A DNA stretch of 64,000 nt from Pseudomonas sp. ANT_H12B (GCF_008369325.1 NZ_VOBI01000005.1:62001-126000), one strand, 5' to 3'. Counted from the first letter of the stretch, positions 34,213 through 44,048 are shown. A program made the numbers and translations. Notes: generated by a model not told the origin, from the sequence alone.

Positions 34213-35640
34213 TTACAGGGTCAGGAAGCCGTCATACAGCCCGTAAGCTGCCGCCAGGGCGCCCACGACTACTGCTGCAAAAATCAGCTTCTCGACGTTG
34301 GTGAAAACCGGTTTGTTGACTTCAAGCTTGGCCTTGGCGAACAGAATCGCGCCGGGCGCATACAGCAGGGCGGAGAGCAGCAGGTATTTGACGCCGCCGG
34401 CATACAGCAGCCAGAGCGCGTAAATCACCGCGACGGCGCCGATGAACAGGTCTTTCTTGCGCTCGGCCAAGGCGTTTTCATAACTCTCGCCCCGCACCGC
34501 CAGCAGCAGTGCGTAAGCCGCCGACCACAGGTAAGGCACCAGAATCATTGAGGTGGCGAGGTAGATCAGCGACAGGTAAGTGCTGGCCGAAAACAGCGTG
34601 ATAATCAGAAACAGCTGGACCATGGCGTTGGTCAGCCACAAGGCGTTGACCGGCACCTGGTTGGCGTTTTCCTTGCGCAAAAACGCCGGCATGGTGTGGT
34701 CCTTGGCGGCGGCGAACATGATCTCCGCGCACAGCAGCACCCAGGACAGCAACGCACCCAGCAAGGAAATAATCAGCCCGACACTGATCAGCGCCGCGCC
34801 CCATGGGCCGACCACGTGTTCCAGCACGGCGGCCATCGACGGGTTCTGCAGTTTGGCCAGTTCGGGTTGGGTCATGATTCCCAGAGACAGCACGTTCACC
34901 AGCACCAGGAACAGCAGCACAGTGATAAAGCCGATCACAGTGGCTTTACCGACGTCGCTGCGTTTTTCCGCCCGGGCCGAAAAGATGCTCGCGCCTTCGA
35001 TGCCGATGAACACCCAGACGGTGACCAGCATCATGTTGCGCACCTGGTTCATCACGCTGCCCAGGTCCGGATTTTTCACGCCCCAGATGTCGGCGGTGAA
35101 GATCTCCAGTTTGAACGCGAAAATAGCAATCAGGACGAACAGCAACAACGGCACAACCTTGGCGACGGTGGTGACCAGGTTGATGAATGCCGCTTCCTTG
35201 ATCCCCCGCAGTACCAGGAAATGCACGGCCCAGAGCAATACCGATGCGCCGATCACCGCGGCAACAGTGTTGCCTTCACCGAAGATCGGAAAGAAGTAAC
35301 CGAGGGTGCTGAACAGCAGGACGAAGTAGCCGACGTTACCCAGCCATGCACTGATCCAGTAACCCCAGGCGGACGAGAAACCCATGTAGTCGCCGAATCC
35401 GGCCTTGGCATAGGCGTAGACACCGCCGTCCAGATCAGGCTTGCGGTTCGCGAGGGTTTGAAAGACGAAGGCCAGGGTCAGCATGCCCACGGCGGTGATG
35501 GCCCAACCGATCAGAACGGCACCCACGTCGGCACTGGCAGCCATGTTTTGCGGCAAGGAAAATATCCCGCCACCAATCATTGAACCGACCACCAACGCAA
35601 CCAGCGCGCCCAGTTTTAGTTTTCCGGGGGATTCAGACAT
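34213..35640 (-). CDS. arcD: Arginine/ornithine antiporter (first copy)
   Basis: 475 residues, about 12-13 membrane helices. Begins MSESPGKLKLGALVALVVGSMIGGGIFSLPQNMA, the APC-superfamily GSMIGGGIF motif. It exchanges arginine for ornithine with no net energy cost. First gene of arcDABC; a candidate ANR box lies 60-75 bases upstream. A second copy of equal length is divergent at 36101. Confidence 0.96.
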   Translation of the reverse strand: MSESPGKLKLGALVALVVGSMIGGGIFSLPQNMAASADVGAVLIGWAITAVGMLTLAFVFQTLANRKPDLDGGVYAYAKAGFGDYMGFSSAWGYWISAWLGNVGYFVLLFSTLGYFFPIFGEGNTVAAVIGASVLLWAVHFLVLRGIKEAAFINLVTTVAKVVPLLLFVLIAIFAFKLEIFTADIWGVKNPDLGSVMNQVRNMMLVTVWVFIGIEGASIFSARAEKRSDVGKATVIGFITVLLFLVLVNVLSLGIMTQPELAKLQNPSMAAVLEHVVGPWGAALISVGLIISLLGALLSWVLLCAEIMFAAAKDHTMPAFLRKENANQVPVNALWLTNAMVQLFLIITLFSASTYLSLIYLATSMILVPYLWSAAYALLLAVRGESYENALAERKKDLFIGAVAVIYALWLLYAGGVKYLLLSALLYAPGAILFAKAKLEVNKPVFTNVEKLIFAAVVVGALAAAYGLYDGFLTL

Positions 35641-36100
35641 TGCATGACTCCAATGCAGGAGAAGAGAGACAACAGATTAATTCTGTTAGCTATTCAGTCA
35701 GCTGACTTAGATCAGTGCATGGGCACATTCCATTGTTAATGAAAGACTTATGAATATTCACCGGTCATAAAGGTATTGCCGGAAAAGCCCTTTCCAAAGG
35801 CCTCGGCCAGGTCGATCAGGAATAACGGGTATCGCTTGGAGTTTTGAAGTTAGTTCGTTTCGGTGGTTTCGCAAATTTTTCAGGTCTGTTTCCAGTGCAG
35901 AATCGACTTATTAGGATTTACTTACCTGAATATTTTTTTCCCTGTCACTCATAGCGTGAATAGTTATAAATAAGCGACGTGACTTGGCGTTATCTAATAA
36001 GCGTTATTACGCTGTATCTATTTAGTTAAAACCATTCAGATGACGGTTTCACGGCCGTGGTCGTCCCGGCCGCAACGGGGAAAAACTGGAGACACAGGAA
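35641..36100. other. Divergent promoter region between the two arcD genes
   Basis: 460 bases, A/T-rich near 35930-36030, no gene. It holds the candidate ANR box for the arc operon at 35702-35715. I found no ANR box near the second arcD, so the two may be controlled differently. Confidence 0.6.
35674..35715 (-). promoter_or_regulatory. Candidate ANR box and promoter of arcDABC
   Basis: CTGACTTAGATCAG (35702-35715) resembles the FNR/ANR consensus TTGAT-N4-ATCAA, changed at both outer bases and one inner base. If centred at -41.5, the start would be near 35667 and TAATCT (35674-35679) would be the -10. This layout matches class II activation in low oxygen. Confidence 0.6.
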
Positions 36101-37528
36101 ATGTCGCAACCGACGCAAAAACTTCGCCTCAGCGCGCTGATCGCCCTGGTGGTGGGCTCGATGATTGGCGGTGGGATCTTTTCCTTGCCGCAGAACATGG
36201 CCGCCCGGGCAGATGCCGGTGCAATCCTGATCGGTTGGGCGATCACTGCCGTGGGCATGCTGACCTTGGCGTTTGTGTTCCAGACCCTGGCCAATCGCAA
36301 GCCTGAACTGGACTCAGGGGTGTATGCCTACGCCAAGGCCGGTTTCGGCGATTACATGGGGTTCTCGTCCGCCTGGGGTTACTGGATCAGTGCCTGGCTG
36401 GGTAACGTCGGTTATTTCGTGCTGCTGTTCAGTACTCTTGGGTATTTCTTTCCGGTGTTTGGCCAGGGCAACACACCGATAGCCATTGCCTGCGCGTCGG
36501 TGCTGTTGTGGGCGGTGCATTTTTTAGTGATGCGCGGGATCAAGGAGGCGGCGTTCATCAATCAGCTGACCACCGTGGCCAAGATCGTGCCGCTGATCAT
36601 GTTCATCGTGATTGCCGCCGTGGCCTTCAAGGCAGACATCTTTACGCGGGATATCTGGGGCCGCAGCAACCCGAATTTCGGCGGGGTGATGGATCAGGTG
36701 CGCAACATGATGTTGGTCACCGTGTTCGTCTTCATCGGCATCGAAGGCGCCAGTGTGTATTCGGCCCGGGCGCAAAAACGTTCGGACGTGGGCCGGGCGA
36801 CGGTCATCGGTTTTATCGGGGTGTTGGCATTACTGGTGCTGGTGAACGTGCTGTCTCTCGGGATCATGAGCCAGCCCGAATTGGCCAGCCTGCAGAACCC
36901 GTCGCTGGCCGCCGTGCTGGAACATATCGTCGGCCCTTGGGGCGCGCTGTTGATCAGTATCGGCCTGGCGATTTCGCTGCTCGGCGCGTTGTTGTCGTGG
37001 GCGCTGCTCTGCGCTGAAATCCTCTTTGCCACGGCCAAGGACAAGACCATGCCGGCCTTCCTGACCAAGGAAAACGCCAACCATGTGCCGGTCAATGCGC
37101 TGTGGCTGACCAACGTGATGATTCAGATTTTCCTGTTGATTACGTTGTTTTCTGCGGGCACTTACACCAGCCTGATCTACCTCGCTTCTTCGATGATTCT
37201 GGTGCCGTACCTGTGGTCGGCGGCGTATGCGGTGCTGTTGAGCGGGCGTGGCGAAACCTATGAGCACGCGTCAGCCGAGCGGACCAAGGACCTGATGATC
37301 GGCGGCATCGCCCTGTGTTATGCGGTGTGGTTGCTGTATGCCGGCGGGATCAAATATTTGCTGCTGTCGGCATTGCTGTATGCGCCGGGGGTGATTCTGT
37401 TTGCCAAGGCTAAACGTGAGCAGGGCGAGCCGTTGTTCACTCATGTCGAGAAGGGGATTTTTACCTGTGTCATCACTGGGGCGGGGCTGGCGGCGTATGG
37501 GTTGTACAGCGGGTTGCTGTCGTTATGA
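36101..37528 (+). CDS. arcD: Arginine/ornithine antiporter paralogue (second arcD)
   Basis: 475 residues, same length as the first copy and largely identical in sequence, including GSMIGGGIFSLPQNMA and GFGDYMGFSSAWGYWISAWLG. Divergences cluster in the loops and the last 80 residues, so this is an established duplication and not a recent one. The role could be ornithine or lysine exchange, or uptake under conditions when arcDABC is off; this is inference. It overlaps the next gene by four bases (ATGA). Confidence 0.93.
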   Translation: MSQPTQKLRLSALIALVVGSMIGGGIFSLPQNMAARADAGAILIGWAITAVGMLTLAFVFQTLANRKPELDSGVYAYAKAGFGDYMGFSSAWGYWISAWLGNVGYFVLLFSTLGYFFPVFGQGNTPIAIACASVLLWAVHFLVMRGIKEAAFINQLTTVAKIVPLIMFIVIAAVAFKADIFTRDIWGRSNPNFGGVMDQVRNMMLVTVFVFIGIEGASVYSARAQKRSDVGRATVIGFIGVLALLVLVNVLSLGIMSQPELASLQNPSLAAVLEHIVGPWGALLISIGLAISLLGALLSWALLCAEILFATAKDKTMPAFLTKENANHVPVNALWLTNVMIQIFLLITLFSAGTYTSLIYLASSMILVPYLWSAAYAVLLSGRGETYEHASAERTKDLMIGGIALCYAVWLLYAGGIKYLLLSALLYAPGVILFAKAKREQGEPLFTHVEKGIFTCVITGAGLAAYGLYSGLLSL

Positions 37529-38388
37529 AAGTGCTGCTGGAGTATCCGCCACCCTATGACTGGTCTGCGACGCTGGGGTTTTTGTCGGCGCGGGCGGTGA
37601 CCGGGATGGAGGTGGTGGTCGACGGCACTTACTCGCGCAGCATCGGCTTGAACGGTGTCTACGGTACGTTTTCGATCAAGCCTGCGACGGTGGATGCGCT
37701 TGAAGTGATGCTGGATTTTCCTGATGCGACGGCCGTGCCCGAGATCGTCGCGCGGCTGCGGCGGATGTTTGATCTGGAGGCGAATTTGCCGACGATTCAT
37801 CGGCAACTGGCGGTTGACCCATTGATGGGGCGTTTGATTGCCGAGCGTCCCGGCTTGCGGGTGCCAGGGGCTTGGGATGGGCTGGAGCTGGCGATTCGTG
37901 CAGTGTTGGGCCAGCAGATTAGCGTGGGCGCGGCGATTAAATTGGCGGGGAAACTGGTGGCGCAGTATGGCCAGCCGTTGCGTTCGTCGGTGCCTGGTTT
38001 GACGCATGTGTTTCCTGAGGCCGCTGTTTTGGCAGCTGCGGATCTGGCGACGCTGGGGATGCCGAAAAGCCGTGGTCGAACGTTGTCCGGGGTTGCTCAG
38101 GCGTTGCTGGATGATCCTTTGTTATTTGAGCCGGGGCGGGAGGGCGGTGTGGCGCGGCTGCTGGCGTTGCATGGGATTGGTGACTGGACGGCGCAGTACA
38201 TTGCCTTGCGGCAATTGCGGGAGATGGATGCGTTTCCGAACGGGGATGTGGGGTTGATCAATGCGCTGGCGGCGCTTGAAGGTGGGCCGGTGACGGCGCG
38301 GGAGTTGTTGCAACGAGCTGAAGCCTGGAGACCTTATCGAGGCTATGCGGCGCAGGTGCTTTGGACATCACTCTCCCGGCCTGACTGA
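37525..38388 (+). CDS. alkA: DNA-3-methyladenine glycosylase, AlkA type
   Basis: 287 residues. The N-terminal AlkA-like beta domain (LLEYPPPYDWSATLGFLSARA) and an HhH-GPD domain with LALHGIGDWTAQYIALR and catalytic Asp in FPNGDVGLINAL. It removes alkylated bases in base excision repair. The ATG overlaps the stop of the second arcD, suggesting translational coupling between unrelated functions. GC content and codon use here are more guanine-rich in wobble position than those of arcD. Confidence 0.92.
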   Translation: MKVLLEYPPPYDWSATLGFLSARAVTGMEVVVDGTYSRSIGLNGVYGTFSIKPATVDALEVMLDFPDATAVPEIVARLRRMFDLEANLPTIHRQLAVDPLMGRLIAERPGLRVPGAWDGLELAIRAVLGQQISVGAAIKLAGKLVAQYGQPLRSSVPGLTHVFPEAAVLAAADLATLGMPKSRGRTLSGVAQALLDDPLLFEPGREGGVARLLALHGIGDWTAQYIALRQLREMDAFPNGDVGLINALAALEGGPVTARELLQRAEAWRPYRGYAAQVLWTSLSRPD

Positions 38389-38389
38389 T

Positions 38390-38488
38390 CATTCCCACGC
38401 TCCGCGTGGGAATGCCGCCATGGACGCAGAGCTTCCACTGTGACGCAGAGCGTCACGGGATGCATTACCACGCAGAGCGTGGGAACGA
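38390..38488. repeat. Cluster of short palindromes, GTGGGAA class
   Basis: Three units in 100 bases: CATTCCCACGC/GCGTGGGAATG (38390-38414), GTGACGC/GCGTCAC (38440-38456) and CCACGC/GCGTGG (38468-38482). Two have AGA in the loop. They are related to the unit at 28525. Confidence 0.75.
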
Positions 38489-38496
38489 GCGGTGGG

Positions 38497-39825
38497 CTAC
38501 CACTGCGCGCGATGGGAACCCAATTCAGAAGCTGGAAGTATCCACTGCAACGGTGTCCCTGTGATCTTCAACGGCACATGCAACCGATGCGCCGGTCCCC
38601 AAGGCGTTTGCTCAACCAGCATCCCTTGATCGTTGTCATCCTCAGCCCGCAACGGTTCATCCGTCCCGGCACCCTTTTCAATCAACAACTTCGCCGTGCG
38701 CGCCAACGACAACCGCGCCGACCCACCACGTCCCAGCAATCTGATCGCGCTGGCCGCCATCAAATACCCGGTGGCGTGATCGAGGGCTTGTAATGGCAGT
38801 GGCGTCGGCTTGTCCGTGTGCTTGCGCTGCATGCCGGCTTCAGCAATCCCGCTGCTCATTTGCACCAGGCTGTCAAAGCCACGACGGTTCTGCCAAGGAC
38901 CGCTCCAGCCATAGGCATTGAGGCAGACATCGACCAGGCGGGGCGCCAGTTTCTGGCGTTCGGCGACACCGTAACCCAGGCGCTCCAATGCATTGGCGCG
39001 ATAGCCGTGGAGCAAAATGTCGACGTTTTTGAGCAAGCTTTCGAACACGATGCGGTCGGCTTTATCGTGTAGATCCAGGCGCGCGCAGCGCTTGCCCAAA
39101 GTGACTTCCGGCACCACGCCTGGTTCGTTCCAGGTCGGCGGGTCGATGCGCAAAACATCGGCACCGAGGCCTGCGAGAAATCGGCTGGCGACCGGGCCGG
39201 CGAGCACCCGGGTCAAATCCAGCACCTTGATCCCGGCCAGCGGTTGCGCCACCGAACCTTGCCAGGGTTTCTCGTTCTGGCTGCGGTTAACCGTCATGCG
39301 AATCAGCGGTTCGGCGTTCACGGCCTGACCTTGGGGATGCGCCTGCCATTGCGCCCAGCTGCGCATTTCGGCGGCGCAACCACCGGCCTCCACCACGGCT
39401 TGTTCCAGATCGCTTTTGGCCCATTGCGCCACCTTGCTCGCCATCGCCGCGCGGTCGGCACAGGTGCCGAGAACGCTTTCGGCCGCAGCGCGATGATGGG
39501 GCGCGTTGGTATGCAGACGGATCCAGCCATCCTTGGTTGCGTAGTCACCCGCGACCGGGTCCCACAGCGGTGGAACGCTCCAGCCGACCGGGCGGATCGA
39601 AGTCGCAAACCAGAAGGACGCGAGGCGGCGATCAACTTCAAGGCTGGGCAAGCGGCCGGTATGTTGCTGCAGCAATTCGCTGACAGCCTGGCCGGCAACG
39701 GCAATGCTGGCGCACGCCAGATCGGTGACGGCAAACGCCGAGGGCAGGGCGCCGCTCGACGTAAAAGGAATCGGCGTGTGAGGCAAGCCGAGTGCGGCTT
39801 GAATGGACGTGAGTAAATCAGTCAT
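38497..39825 (-). CDS. CaiB/BaiF family CoA-transferase
   Basis: 442 residues from the ATG at 39825, with GGAGGG upstream. Family III CoA-transferase: the segment LAGIKVLDLTRVLAGPVASRFLAGLGADVLRI is the typical start of the core domain, here preceded by an extra N-terminal segment of about 200 residues that suggests a tandem or extended form. Such enzymes move CoA between organic acids. Substrate not predictable; no catabolic genes are adjacent. Confidence 0.85.
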   Translation of the reverse strand: MTDLLTSIQAALGLPHTPIPFTSSGALPSAFAVTDLACASIAVAGQAVSELLQQHTGRLPSLEVDRRLASFWFATSIRPVGWSVPPLWDPVAGDYATKDGWIRLHTNAPHHRAAAESVLGTCADRAAMASKVAQWAKSDLEQAVVEAGGCAAEMRSWAQWQAHPQGQAVNAEPLIRMTVNRSQNEKPWQGSVAQPLAGIKVLDLTRVLAGPVASRFLAGLGADVLRIDPPTWNEPGVVPEVTLGKRCARLDLHDKADRIVFESLLKNVDILLHGYRANALERLGYGVAERQKLAPRLVDVCLNAYGWSGPWQNRRGFDSLVQMSSGIAEAGMQRKHTDKPTPLPLQALDHATGYLMAASAIRLLGRGGSARLSLARTAKLLIEKGAGTDEPLRAEDDNDQGMLVEQTPWGPAHRLHVPLKITGTPLQWILPASELGSHRAQW

Positions 39826-39887
39826 CGAAGGCCCTCCGGAAGAGAGCCCGATCATAGATCAGAATAGATGACAGGCCGGATGAAACC

Positions 39888-39976
39888 TGTGGGAGCGAGC
39901 CTGCTCGCGAAAGCGGTGTGTCAGGCAACATCTCTGTTGAATGTGACATTGCCTTCGCGAGCAGGCTCGCTCCCAC
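39888..39976. repeat. REPIN-type inverted repeat
   Basis: TGTGGGAGCGAGCCTGCTCGCGA and reverse complement, between the CoA-transferase and chemoreceptor genes. Confidence 0.9.
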
Positions 39977-39996
39977 CTGGGATGTGTGGTGCGACT

Positions 39997-42135
39997 TTAA
40001 ACGCGGAACTGATCCATCAGTTTCATCTGCTGGGTGGTCAAGGCGTTGAGCTGGCTGCTGATCTGCGCCGATTCGGTGGCCTGTCCGGTCAAGGTTTCGG
40101 TGACGGTACGGATCGCCGAGACGTTGCGGTTGACCTCTTCGGCCACGGCGCTTTGCTGTTCGGCGGCGCTGGCGATTTGCAGGTTCATGTCGCTGATCAC
40201 GGTCACCGCGTCGCTGATTTTGCTCAAGGCCTGGACCGCTTGCTGGATCTGCCCGGCGTTGCTGTGGGCCTGGGTCTGGCTCGAATGCATGGTGGCGACC
40301 ACGCCGCGAGTGCCGGTCTGGATGCGCTCGATCACGATGCGGATTTCTTCCACCGAATCCTGCGTGCGTTTGGCCAGGTTGCGTACTTCGTCGGCGACCA
40401 CCGCAAACCCGCGACCACTCTCGCCGGCGCGGGCTGCTTCGATGGCGGCGTTGAGTGCCAGCAGGTTGGTTTGTTCGGCGATGCTGCGGATCACTTCCAG
40501 CACTGAACCGATCTGTTCGCTGTTGACCGCCAACGCTTCGACTTCGGTCACTGCTTTGCTGACTTCGTCGGCCAGTTGATTGATGTCGCGGGTGCTGCGC
40601 TCGATGATCGACATGCCGTCGCGGGCCGACTGATCGGCACCCTTGGCGGCATTCGCCGCGTTCGAGGCGCTGTTGGCGACGTCGTGGGCGGTGGCGCTCA
40701 TTTCGTTGGACGCGGTGGCGACCTGGTCGATTTCGCGGAACTGCACCTGCATGCCTTCGCTGGTCTGGCGGGCGATTTCCGAAGACTGGTCGGCCGTGCC
40801 ACGCGCGTCGGTGATGCTTTGTTTGATCTGCGCGATGGTCGGTTGCAGCTTGTCGAGGAAGCGGTTGAACCAGATGACCAGTTCGCCCAGTTCGTCTTTC
40901 TTGCTGTAGTGCAAACGTTGGGTCAGGTCGCCGTCGCCGCTGGCAATCGCCTTGAGCATCTCGGCGACGCTGTTGATCGGCCGGGTTACGCCGGAGGCGG
41001 TGAGCCAGATCAGCAGCAAACCGACCAGGCCGGCTGCGATTGCCACCAGCAATGCCTTGAGGGTTCCGCTTTGTTGCGCGTCATCGACCACCGCTTGCAG
41101 CTTCACCGAGTCGGCCAGCAGTACGTGTTTTGGCAGGTCGATCACCACGCCCCAGGCTTTGGATTCGGCAATCGGACTGACGGGATAAACGGCACGGATC
41201 AACTCGCCTTGTTCGAGAATTTTCGGCGCGCCACTGCTGAGCAATTGCAAAACGTCCTTGCCGTCTGCGCCCAGGGTGTCGCCGATGCTTTTGCCGACCT
41301 TGCTCGCATCGACGCTGTAACCGGCGAGTACGCCGCTGCCGGAGACGATCAGCATGTGCCCGGCGCTGTTGAACAGATCGCGTTGGGAGTCGACAGCCGC
41401 CGCTTGCAGCGCGTCGAGGGCAATGTCCACACCGACCACGCCGATGGACTTGCCATCCACCACCAGCGGTACGGAAATGGTCGTCATTAGCATTTCCTTG
41501 CCGGCGACAGTGTCGGCATACGGGTCGAGCAGGCAGGTGCGCTTGCTGTCGCGAGGGCAGGTGTACCAACTGTTATAGGGCGTGCCGCTGAGGCTCAGGG
41601 TGGTTTTGGTCATGTCGTCTTCGACCATGATCGTGTTGATCCCGGCACCGCCGGCACGGCTCCAGTAGCTGGCGAAACGACCGGCTTCGTTGGACTGGCG
41701 AGCCGTGTCATTGGCGAACTCGCTGTCCTTGCCATCCAGGCCATTGGGCTCGAACGCTAGCCAGATCCCCAGCACTTTACTGTTGCGCTCAAAGGCGGTT
41801 TTCAGGCTCTGGTTCAACTCTTCACGCAGGGCGCCGGCCTCAAGCGAACGCTTGGCGGCCATGTTGCGCATGTCCTTGATCTGATCGGCCAGGGCGGTGA
41901 CCACCAGCAGGCTTTCACCGAAGGTCTTCTGCACCCGTACCGCTTGTTCGGCAGCCTTGGCCTGAAGCAGGTTTTGCACGCTGGCAGTGAGCATCTTGCT
42001 GCTGGATGCGCTGACCAGTTCATCGTTCTGATCGGTCTGGTAGATGTTCATGCCGACGATCAAGGCGGCCACACCGAGCAGGCAAAGACCGGACAGCAAG
42101 ACGATTTTCAGGCGGATGGAGAGAGCATCGAACAT
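39997..42135 (-). CDS. Methyl-accepting chemotaxis protein with periplasmic dCache domain
   Basis: 712 residues. Membrane helix 1 (about 11-31), large periplasmic dCache sensor (about 32-358), membrane helix 2 (360-381), HAMP (about 382-435), then the signalling helices with the conserved hairpin [19 protein letters not shown]. The sensor holds a Cys pair, C193 and C201, in [19 protein letters not shown], at the place where dCache receptors bind their ligand. No C-terminal CheR pentapeptide. Ligand unknown. A weak FliA-type promoter lies upstream. Confidence 0.92.
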   Translation of the reverse strand: MFDALSIRLKIVLLSGLCLLGVAALIVGMNIYQTDQNDELVSASSSKMLTASVQNLLQAKAAEQAVRVQKTFGESLLVVTALADQIKDMRNMAAKRSLEAGALREELNQSLKTAFERNSKVLGIWLAFEPNGLDGKDSEFANDTARQSNEAGRFASYWSRAGGAGINTIMVEDDMTKTTLSLSGTPYNSWYTCPRDSKRTCLLDPYADTVAGKEMLMTTISVPLVVDGKSIGVVGVDIALDALQAAAVDSQRDLFNSAGHMLIVSGSGVLAGYSVDASKVGKSIGDTLGADGKDVLQLLSSGAPKILEQGELIRAVYPVSPIAESKAWGVVIDLPKHVLLADSVKLQAVVDDAQQSGTLKALLVAIAAGLVGLLLIWLTASGVTRPINSVAEMLKAIASGDGDLTQRLHYSKKDELGELVIWFNRFLDKLQPTIAQIKQSITDARGTADQSSEIARQTSEGMQVQFREIDQVATASNEMSATAHDVANSASNAANAAKGADQSARDGMSIIERSTRDINQLADEVSKAVTEVEALAVNSEQIGSVLEVIRSIAEQTNLLALNAAIEAARAGESGRGFAVVADEVRNLAKRTQDSVEEIRIVIERIQTGTRGVVATMHSSQTQAHSNAGQIQQAVQALSKISDAVTVISDMNLQIASAAEQQSAVAEEVNRNVSAIRTVTETLTGQATESAQISSQLNALTTQQMKLMDQFRV

Positions 42136-42463
42136 AGGGCGAACTCGCGAATGAATGAGGTGTTGGCTGTGAGTCGGGATCGCCCCGATTTGCCAAGTCC
42201 ATTCAGCGCCGTTTAATGGTCATCGGCGGGGGTGGAGGTTGCATGAACGCAATGCCGACGAATGGTAACAGGTGAGCGTTTGCGCAGGAAAATGCCCTGA
42301 AAAGAACAGAAATTCAGGAGATTGTCGGCAACGATTTTGGCCGCGAGGCAGGGAGGTCAGATCGGCAAGTGCTACTGCAGGAGCAAGCGCCCCGGAAGGG
42401 CGCATTTAGCCAGGCCAGTTCTGGGTTGCTGGCGTAAGCCTGTTCCAGCAACACGGTGAAGCT
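42136..42463. other. Intergenic region between the chemoreceptor and mgsA
   Basis: 328 bases with no supported gene. It has a possible FliA promoter (next entry) and a small hairpin GCGCCC/GGGCGC (42387-42403) 60 bases past the mgsA stop. Confidence 0.5.
42220..42246 (-). promoter_or_regulatory. Weak FliA (sigma-28) promoter candidate for the chemoreceptor
   Basis: On the minus strand: GCCGATGA (-10, seven of eight bases to GCCGATAA) with TCAT 15 bases upstream as a poor -35. About 85 bases before the start codon. Confidence 0.35.
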
Positions 42464-42928
42464 TTAGGCGCGACCCAGCAGATAGGTCGCGTAATCGGGG
42501 ATCCGATGTTCGTGCGCCTGCTCCATCATTGGGCTGCTGAGCAGGTAGTCGGCGCTGCATTCATTGCACGCCACCGGAATGTTCCACACCGCAGCGACTC
42601 GCAATAACGCCTTGATGTCCGGGTCGTGCGGCTGCGGTTCGAACGGGTCCCAGAAGAACACCAGCATGTCGATCCGCTGCTCGGCGATTCGCGCGCCGAG
42701 TTGCTGGTCGCCGCCCAAAGGGCCGCTGATCATGCTTTCCACCGGCAGGTCGAGGCGGTGTTGCAACAACAAACCGGTGGTGCCGGTGGCGACCAGTTCA
42801 TGTTGCGCGAGCTTGTCTTTCTGCCGCTCGGCCCAGTCCAGCAAAAACACCTTGCAGTGGTCATGGGCGACCAGGGCGATACGCTTGCGCGCCGCCATGG
42901 TCTTTTGCGTAAAGCTGATACCGATCAT
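42464..42928 (-). CDS. mgsA: Methylglyoxal synthase
   Basis: 154 residues from the ATG at 42928, chosen because GGAG lies 8 bases upstream; a GTG 15 bases earlier would include that site. Motifs: ALVAHDHCK (His near 20), SGPLGGDQQLGARI and FFWDPFEPQPHDPDIKALLRVA with the catalytic Asp and His residues. It turns dihydroxyacetone phosphate into methylglyoxal, bypassing Gap when phosphate is short. It lies 18 bases after gap, likely one transcript. Confidence 0.94.
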   Translation of the reverse strand: MIGISFTQKTMAARKRIALVAHDHCKVFLLDWAERQKDKLAQHELVATGTTGLLLQHRLDLPVESMISGPLGGDQQLGARIAEQRIDMLVFFWDPFEPQPHDPDIKALLRVAAVWNIPVACNECSADYLLSSPMMEQAHEHRIPDYATYLLGRA

Positions 42929-42946
42929 CGGTTGCTGCTCCACGGT

Positions 42947-43948
42947 TTACTCGGCGTTACACAGCGCCAGGCAGTTATCGAGCATGCGGTTGGAGAAGCC
43001 CCATTCGTTGTCGTACCAGGCCAGGACCTTGAGCAGCTTGCCGCTGGACTTGGTGTGGTTGGCGTCGAAGATCGACGACAGCGGGTTGTGATTGAAGTCG
43101 CTGGAAACCAGCGGCAGGGTGTTGTAGCCGAGAATCTTCGAGTGCTGGCTGGCTTCTTTGAGCAGCGCATTCACTTCATCGGCCGAGGCTTCGCGTTTGA
43201 GTTGCACGGTCAGGTCCACCAGCGACACGTTGATCACGGGAACACGCACCGACATGCCGGTCAGTTTGCCCGCCAGTTCCGGCAGCACCAGACCCACCGC
43301 TTCAGCCGCGCCGGTTTTGCTCGGGATCATGTTCTGGGTGGCCGAACGCGCACGATACGGGTCGACATGATAGACGTCGGTCAGGTGCTGGTCGTTGGTG
43401 TAGGCATGAATGGTGGTCATCAAACCGCTTTCGATGCCCAACTCGCGGTGCAGCACCTGGGCCACCGGGGCCAGGCAGTTGGTGGTGCACGATGCATTGG
43501 AAATGATCTGGTGCGATTGGCGCAGGATGTCGTGGTTAACCCCATAAACCACCGTGGCATCAGCGCCTTTGGCCGGGGCCGAGATGATCACTTTGCGTGC
43601 GCCGGCCGTAATATGCGCGGCGGCCTTGGCCCGGTCGGTGAACAGACCGGTGCATTCGAACACGACGTCAATCTTTTCCGCGGCCCAAGGCAACTCGGCC
43701 GGATTGCGAATGGCGCTGACCGAAATACGGTCGCCGTTGACGGTCAGGCTTTCGTTATCGTGCTGGACATCGGCGTCGAACGTGCCATGAACAGTGTCGT
43801 ACTTGAGCAGATGAGCGTTCATCGCGCTGTCGCCCAAGTCGTTGATGGCGACGATCTGCAGATCCTGACGATAGCCCTGGGTATACAGTGCCCGCAGGAC
43901 ATTACGGCCAATTCGGCCAAAACCATTGATTGCGATTCGAAGAGTCAT
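42947..43948 (-). CDS. gap: Glyceraldehyde-3-phosphate dehydrogenase, type I
   Basis: 333 residues. NAD-binding [16 protein letters not shown] at the N-terminus and the active Cys in [17 protein letters not shown]. In this cluster it oxidises glyceraldehyde-3-phosphate from the Entner-Doudoroff pathway. Divergent from edd; a HexR box overlaps its presumed start site. Downstream mgsA competes for triose phosphates. Confidence 0.96.
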   Translation of the reverse strand: MTLRIAINGFGRIGRNVLRALYTQGYRQDLQIVAINDLGDSAMNAHLLKYDTVHGTFDADVQHDNESLTVNGDRISVSAIRNPAELPWAAEKIDVVFECTGLFTDRAKAAAHITAGARKVIISAPAKGADATVVYGVNHDILRQSHQIISNASCTTNCLAPVAQVLHRELGIESGLMTTIHAYTNDQHLTDVYHVDPYRARSATQNMIPSKTGAAEAVGLVLPELAGKLTGMSVRVPVINVSLVDLTVQLKREASADEVNALLKEASQHSKILGYNTLPLVSSDFNHNPLSSIFDANHTKSSGKLLKVLAWYDNEWGFSNRMLDNCLALCNAE

Positions 43949-43971
43949 TTAACAGGGCCGCCGTCGATTTG

Positions 43972-43986
43972 TTGTTGGAATTACAA
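43972..43986. promoter_or_regulatory. HexR box at gap promoter
   Basis: TTGT-TGGAATT-ACAA, exact TTGT-N7-ACAA. It lies just downstream of the predicted gap -10 box, where a repressor would block transcription. Confidence 0.78.
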
Positions 43987-44013
43987 GATTATTCGCATAA
44001 AAATAGAAAACAA
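43986..44013 (-). promoter_or_regulatory. gap promoter (sigma-70 type)
   Basis: On the minus strand: TTGTTT (44008-44013), 16-base spacer, TAATCT (43986-43991). The HexR box follows at the start point. Confidence 0.6.
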
Positions 44014-44033
44014 GCCTTTTTAATGGCAATATT

Positions 44034-44048
44034 TTGTTCAATCTACAA
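44034..44048. promoter_or_regulatory. HexR box at edd promoter
   Basis: TTGT-TCAATCT-ACAA, exact TTGT-N7-ACAA, about 120 bases before the edd start. Confidence 0.78.

Noticed and set aside
36100..36101. ANR box for the second arcD
   Set aside because: Searched the A/T-rich upstream region by eye for TTGAT-N4-ATCAA-like sites and saw none close to consensus.
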